From the IMG/VR virus record IMGVR_UViG_3300036781_000392, positions 1 through 60,479 of that record: a stretch of DNA of 60,479 nt, one strand, 5' to 3'. Position numbers and translations under genes: made by a program. Positions 56,824 to 60,479 of the stretch are shown here, one piece after another. The notes under the pieces were generated by a model that saw only the letters and a list, made by a program, of their open reading frames with translations, ran no database searches and was not told where the DNA came from. Within the stretch, counting starts at the first letter, position 1, and every line of letters begins with the position of its first letter. Source of the stretch: a virus.

Positions 56824-57142
56824 CCGTCGCCTCCTCACCCTTGGCGGGCTTCGCAGAAACGACCGCGCCCTGCCGAATCTCGGCGAGAAGCACCTTCAAA
56901 GCACCTGCCTGCAGCCGCGCTTCAGCCAACCACTGCGAGATATCCCCGGATTCACTCTCCGGATCGTTGACCCCGGCAGCGCCCGCGCGGATAATCGAAT
57001 CCAGCAGTTCCAGCCGGTCAACAGCCCGGCAAGCCTCCTCCAATAGCACCAAGTGCGCCGGAGAGAGCGACCACTGCGCCAGCGAATCCCGCCACAGCCG
57101 GCGGCCCCGGGCTTCAAGCCCCGGAGGAGCCTTCACCGCCAT
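56768..57142 (-). CDS. terS: Terminase small subunit
   Basis: 124 aa. Helical (WRDSLAQWSLSPAHLVLLEE, ACRAVDRLELLDSIIRAGA), matching the P27-type small subunits of actinophages. Directly upstream of terL. Recognises the packaging site. Confidence 0.8.
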   Translation of the reverse strand: MAVKAPPGLEARGRRLWRDSLAQWSLSPAHLVLLEEACRAVDRLELLDSIIRAGAAGVNDPESESGDISQWLAEARLQAGALKVLLAEIRQGAVVSAKPAKGEEATGVSDLSARITARRKAASS

Positions 57143-57145
57143 CAA

Positions 57146-57284
57146 AGACCCCCTCCAAGATCATCTGACCCCTGCCAAAAACAGCGGGGGGAGGGGGCGG
57201 ATAGGTGGGGGCGGGTCGGGAAGGCGCTCCGTAAAAAACGGACATTCCTACGCACCTCGGGCTTGGATCAAGCATCGTCGCAGG
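57146..57284. other. Gap between terS and HNH gene, candidate cos/pac region
   Basis: 139 bp without a gene. It holds a G-run-rich tract (57185-57222) and a CGCTCCGTAAAAAACGGACA stem-like segment near 57227. Packaging sites of HK97-type phages often lie beside terS and the HNH gene. No cut site can be read directly. Confidence 0.3.
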
Positions 57285-57611
57285 TCAGAGCGCTCTCGCG
57301 TCCATGCTGAACCCCGGACGCGGCCTGATCTTGGCTCTGAGCTGGTTGTTTCGGATCGTGTTGCATCGCCGATGGCATAGCCGCAGGTTGGAGCGGTCGG
57401 TCGGGTCACCACCGAGCCACAGTGCATGCACATGGTCAGCAGTACGACCCATGGGGTGGGTGGGTGGCAGCCCCTGGTCCACGTACTGGTGACACCACCA
57501 GCAGTGGGTCTCTTCAGCGAACACAGCGGCCTGCGAGCGCAGGAAGGCGGGGCTGTTGCGCCCCTCCTTGGTGCGGCGAGCAAGGTCAGGATCGGTGGGT
57601 GGAGTGCTCAT
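57285..57611 (-). CDS. Terminase-associated HNH endonuclease
   Basis: 108 aa from ATG 57611. CWWCHQ, then GRTADHVHALWLGGD, then NLRLCHRRCN: a complete HNH-Zn finger. In HK97-like phages an HNH protein beside terS is needed with terminase for cos cutting, so this is probably a packaging factor. Confidence 0.85.
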   Translation of the reverse strand: MSTPPTDPDLARRTKEGRNSPAFLRSQAAVFAEETHCWWCHQYVDQGLPPTHPMGRTADHVHALWLGGDPTDRSNLRLCHRRCNTIRNNQLRAKIRPRPGFSMDARAL

Positions 57612-57625
57612 GCACACCCCCGTGG

Positions 57626-58042
57626 TCAGCTGCCGGTGATGATGCCGCGAGAACGCAGCTCGGTAAGCAGGGTATTGAGGTCGGCCACCACGCCCGGCGT
57701 ATCGGTGGCCACGGAGTGGTTGACCGCACTCGCCGACCCGGTCAGCAGACGAGCGTCGTTGCCAGCACAGGCCGTCGTGCTGGTGGTGCCCAGTGCACGC
57801 ACGGTGGCCGTACCTGCAGCACCTGCACTCAGCCGGCCGTCGTTACCCGCTATCGCCGTGGAAGCCGTGGTGCCGATGGCAGGCGGGAACGTCGTCGGCT
57901 TACCAGTGATGTCGGTCCACGCGGGGGCACTACCCTCGCCACTGGTGAAGTCGCCACCGACGACGACCCCTTCGACTACCTGCTGTTCACCTGCATCGTC
58001 GATGTCGCCGCTGTTGAGGTTGAAGTACATGGGCGTGTTCAC
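57626..58042 (-). CDS. Head fibre-like protein
   Basis: 138 aa from GTG behind GGGAGCG. Two GND(A/G)RL motifs (AIAGNDGRLSAG, ACAGNDARLLTG) and a helical end (VVADLNTLLTELRSRGI) recall the shaft repeats of phage head fibres. Likely trimeric. Located upstream of the terminase genes. Confidence 0.65.
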   Translation of the reverse strand: MNTPMYFNLNSGDIDDAGEQQVVEGVVVGGDFTSGEGSAPAWTDITGKPTTFPPAIGTTASTAIAGNDGRLSAGAAGTATVRALGTTSTTACAGNDARLLTGSASAVNHSVATDTPGVVADLNTLLTELRSRGIITGS

Positions 58043-58245
58043 GGTCGGCGCTCCCTGTTCCGGATGCGGTCGATGTTGGGGAATGACGGTCCGGTCGAGC
58101 CAGGCCATAGCGGGTCGGACCCGCGGTCGCCTGCTGCGAGACGTTCGGGCTGGCGACAGACGTCCCAGTCGCATGGGGTGCCGGGCTCGATGTGGAAGCA
58201 CGGGCCGAACTCGACCTCGTCGTCTTCCTCATACCTGCTTCGCAT
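58039..58245 (-). CDS. Small Cys-containing protein
   Basis: 68 aa. FGPCFHIEPGTPCDWDVCRQ, a short Cys motif, then a flexible tail. GTGA overlap with the head-fibre gene. Unknown role. Confidence 0.5.
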   Translation of the reverse strand: MRSRYEEDDEVEFGPCFHIEPGTPCDWDVCRQPERLAAGDRGSDPLWPGSTGPSFPNIDRIRNRERRP

Positions 58246-58344
58246 GACGTGCACCTCCAGCCCGCCTCGGGAGCGCGGGCGGGCGCCCGGAGTATGCAGT
58301 CCCGCCGCCGTGCCCTCAGTCACGGTCGGCGGGACGATCGGGGG

Positions 58345-58578
58345 TCACGCGGCCTGTCGCGTCCGCGGCTTGTACGTGACGGCCTGCTCTTGTATCTCCG
58401 GCAGGGCGTACATGGTCTTGTACTCGTGCCCTTCGCCCGAGTAGCGGCCGTTGCCCTGGAACCGCTGGATCTTCCCGCGCCGGGCCCACTGCCGGATCAC
58501 CGTGCCGGGGATCCCGGTGACGGCGACGGCCTGGTGCTCGAAGACGAGGTCGCGGGTGTACAGCTCGCTCGGGAGCAT
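58345..58578 (-). CDS. HTH protein at the start of the late region
   Basis: 77 aa from ATG with GGAGG. FEHQAVAVTGIPGTVIRQWA then RGKIQRFQGNGRY is a MerR/excisionase-like HTH followed by a wing. Stands between two intergenic hairpin gaps and could be a late-gene regulator. Confidence 0.6.
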   Translation of the reverse strand: MLPSELYTRDLVFEHQAVAVTGIPGTVIRQWARRGKIQRFQGNGRYSGEGHEYKTMYALPEIQEQAVTYKPRTRQAA

Positions 58579-58600
58579 CGGGCCTCCCTGGGCATGCAGA

Positions 58601-58628
58601 AGGCCCCCGGCGGTAACCGCTGGGGGCC
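58601..58628 (-). terminator. Hairpin upstream of the late HTH gene
   Basis: AGGCCCCC and complement with an inner GCGGT/CCGC stem, followed on the minus strand by TCTGC. Ends the transcript of the gene at 58709 or attenuates the HTH gene. Confidence 0.6.
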
Positions 58629-58708
58629 TGAAGTCTGCGGGCATGAAGGTGTCCCGCCGATGGCACTGTGACATACCGATGATCAGTAGGTCAAGGCGGT
58701 GGATCCTG

Positions 58709-59260
58709 CTACGCGCCGCCCTCACGGTCGATCTGTCCTGCCAGGGCATTGAACGCGGTCACGTACTGATTGGCGGCCCGCATCACGGCCTTGTCGGGCT
58801 TGACGTTGTACGTCTGCGCGGCGCCGTTCCCGAACGTCAGGTTGATCACCGCGACGCCCTTGTTCTTCCGCCCCGTCATCGCTGCCGAGGCACCGAGGGT
58901 TGCGGCTCCCGCGACGAGACGCGTAGCCGTCCACCCTTTGTGCGCGCCGGCGTCAATGAACTCAGCATGGCCGCCGCCAATGGGGCCGTAACGTGTCTCG
59001 CCGCGTTTCGACTGGGGCCACGACTGCAGGCTCGCCGCGGCGTTGAGCGTCTTCTCCGCGGGGTGCGAGGCCCGAAAGCTACTCAACCCCACCTTGGCCT
59101 CTTGGGCTTTGGCGGCTGCAGCAGCGCGAGCCTGGGTGCGCTCTTCGCGGCGAACGGCGGCTTCCTCGCGACGCTTGGCGGTCGCGACTTCGCGTTCCTT
59201 CTGCCTTTCCTCACGCTGAGCGGCGGCAACTGCCGCTTTCTCGGGATCACGCTTGAACAC
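58709..59260 (-). CDS. Hypothetical protein with charged coiled coil
   Basis: 183 aa from GTG. Residues 1-60 are an Ala/Arg/Glu coiled coil. Then a domain ending VINLTFGNGAAQTYNVKPDK and a helix. Common in Streptomyces phages and plasmids. Function unknown. The 174 bp upstream (59261-59434) hold only a possible 21-codon frame. Confidence 0.6.
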   Translation of the reverse strand: MFKRDPEKAAVAAAQREERQKEREVATAKRREEAAVRREERTQARAAAAAKAQEAKVGLSSFRASHPAEKTLNAAASLQSWPQSKRGETRYGPIGGGHAEFIDAGAHKGWTATRLVAGAATLGASAAMTGRKNKGVAVINLTFGNGAAQTYNVKPDKAVMRAANQYVTAFNALAGQIDREGGA

Positions 59261-59434
59261 GACGGGTGTCCCCCTTCTGTGGCTGGCGAGATCCAGGACA
59301 ACGTGACGCGGGCGATGGTTGCAGGGGGTTGGGTATGAATTCCTCTACGCCGCAGCGCCCTTAGCGCTCGATCCACGTGACGGCATTCGCCTCGGGGTGA
59401 TCAGCAGCGGTGCGGCCTGCCAGCACCGGGTAAC

Positions 59435-59800
59435 TCAGTGCGGCAGATCCTCCGGCTGTTCCGCCCGCCGTGCCGCTTCCTCATAGTTGCCGCGAATCTT
59501 CGCCCGCAGAGCTTCCGGGTCGGGAGCTTCATCGAGCTTCTTCAGGTCCCGGTTCCCCCGGAGTTCCTGATTGATGCCCCATTCGGTGTTCTCCTCGACC
59601 CGCTTCCTCTTCAGGTCTTCGAGGACCTTGATGACGTCGTCGAGGGCACTTAGCGGGACGGGATAGGAGCCGTACTGCCGCTGCCCGTCGCCGGTCTGCA
59701 CAGCGATCCGTATGCTCTCCTCGCCCTCGCCGAATCGCCGGTCGTACACCCCGCCGATGAAGCAGATTGCGTAGAGGAGCCGGCTGATGTCCCTGCTCAC
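59435..59800 (-). CDS. Hypothetical protein
   Basis: 121 aa from GTG 59800, just after the upstream stop. YAICFIGGVYDRRFGEGEES then SYPVPLSALDDVIKVLEDLK, and a helical acidic end. No family recognised. Confidence 0.55.
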   Translation of the reverse strand: MSRDISRLLYAICFIGGVYDRRFGEGEESIRIAVQTGDGQRQYGSYPVPLSALDDVIKVLEDLKRKRVEENTEWGINQELRGNRDLKKLDEAPDPEALRAKIRGNYEEAARRAEQPEDLPH

Positions 59801-59801
59801 C

Positions 59802-60302
59802 TCACAGCCCCCTTGCCGCTGCGAGTCGTGCGGCCTGCCCGAGGAGCCGGGCAGCTTCGGGGGCGCCGGAGAGGCGCCGGTTGATGTGCGTGATCGGGTC
59901 GCCGCTGCCGAGGACCGAGCGCAGCACGATCCGCGCTTCCTGCTCTTCGGCTTCGCTGCGGGCCTCGGCCTGCAGGGCGTACTCAAGGCAGACACCGCCC
60001 GCGCCGTCGGTGCCGGTCTCGCGACTCCAACCGCCGGGCCGGAGCACACGCACCTGAGCCCGCCGAAGCAGTGCGGCGACGGGCGCCAGTCGCTCGCCGG
60101 TCGGGACCGCGACGGGGACGGTGATCACGTCGGCCAGGTCGACGGGCTGCTCTACGTGCGCAGAATCGATGTCGAGGGCGAGCAGGGCGCTCTCCAGACG
60201 AAGCGTCATCTCGGCGTCGACGGCGGCGAGGCGGGCCTCGAGGCTGAGGACGACCGGGGCGGGGGCCACAACGGTCGGGCTGTAACTCTCTGTAGCGATC
60301 AT
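59802..60302 (-). CDS. DUF6197-like protein
   Basis: 166 aa. APVAALLRRAQVRVLRPGGW, GVCLEYALQAEA and ITHINRRLSGAPEAARLLGQ follow the DUF6197 pattern of Streptomyces phages. The first gene past the octamer repeat cluster, so those repeats could also be its operators. Function unknown. Confidence 0.6.
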   Translation of the reverse strand: MIATESYSPTVVAPAPVVLSLEARLAAVDAEMTLRLESALLALDIDSAHVEQPVDLADVITVPVAVPTGERLAPVAALLRRAQVRVLRPGGWSRETGTDGAGGVCLEYALQAEARSEAEEQEARIVLRSVLGSGDPITHINRRLSGAPEAARLLGQAARLAAARGL

Positions 60303-60479
60303 GGGGCGTGCTCCCTCCAGGGATGTATGTGGTGGTTTGTTGCCTGGCCAGTTGCCTGGTCCGAGCCTGATCGCCGCAGGTCATTGCCAGGCGGTGCCTG
60401 ACCATGCCTGACCGTTGGATCTTGCTTATGGTCAGGCAGGGTCAGGCTCGTGACAGGCATTGCGAGGCTCTGACCTGCG

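Noticed and set aside
59334-59434. 21-codon frame ending VTWIER upstream of the gene at 59260
   Set aside because: The peptide looks plausible but has no convincing start or ribosome site, so it was not annotated.

Overview
The window reads as one complete circular mobile element of a high-GC actinomycete, most likely Streptomyces. Bases 1-127 are repeated exactly at 60353-60479, so it is best treated as a closed circle of 60,352 bp cut open at an arbitrary point. GC is high throughout, GTG starts are common, and neighbouring genes overlap by 1-4 bp (ATGA, GTGA, TGATG). The small-protein families (DUF6907-like, DUF6197-like, DUF2637-like, phage zinc-finger) are typical of Streptomyces phages and plasmids.

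Layout. (1) 161-7360, minus strand: a Streptomyces plasmid-type transfer module with a TraB/FtsK-like DNA translocase, a multi-spanning spread-type membrane protein, small Spd-sized proteins, an HNH nuclease, an excisionase-like protein and a GntR/UTRA (KorSA-like) regulator flanked by GCTCTAGAGC palindromes. A cluster of TGCCTGAC octamers lies beside the 3' end of traB. (2) 7546-9048, plus strand: a GIY-YIG/GntR-helix fusion and two small proteins. (3) 9104-24664, minus strand: a long early operon with a Cro-like regulator, many small hypothetical proteins, an N4/N6 DNA methyltransferase, a RecE-like exonuclease with RecT, a CoiA-like nuclease, a lambda O/P-like replication pair with iterons inside the initiator gene, small zinc-binding proteins, and a C5 methyltransferase cut by an in-frame TAA. 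(4) 24665-25254: the immunity switch, with repeated ATGTGGA operators between divergent XRE genes. (5) 25419-27270: tyrosine integrase followed by attP, whose core matches the 3' end of tRNA-Val(UAC). (6) 27.3-32.7 kb: accessory genes on both strands, including small regulators, one frameshifted gene, a tRNA-like gene, a second tyrosine recombinase and a perfect 28-bp inverted repeat. (7) 32,778-60,302, minus strand: the siphovirus late region. Transcribed leftwards it runs through small proteins, head fibre, HNH, TerS, TerL, portal, prohead protease, HK97-type capsid, connectors, tail tube, tail assembly chaperones with a GGGAAAC slip site, tape measure, minor tail proteins, a papain-like cysteine protease, GH25 endolysin, holin, and membrane/coiled-coil and collagen-like proteins.

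Taken together this is a temperate siphophage with a full virion and lysis set plus a tRNA-directed integration system. Attached to it is what looks like a conjugative-transfer module of pSAM2/pSVH1 type. That suggests a phage-plasmid or conjugative-prophage hybrid able to move as virions and perhaps also by TraB-driven double-stranded DNA transfer between hyphae. The transfer function is inferred from sequence features only.
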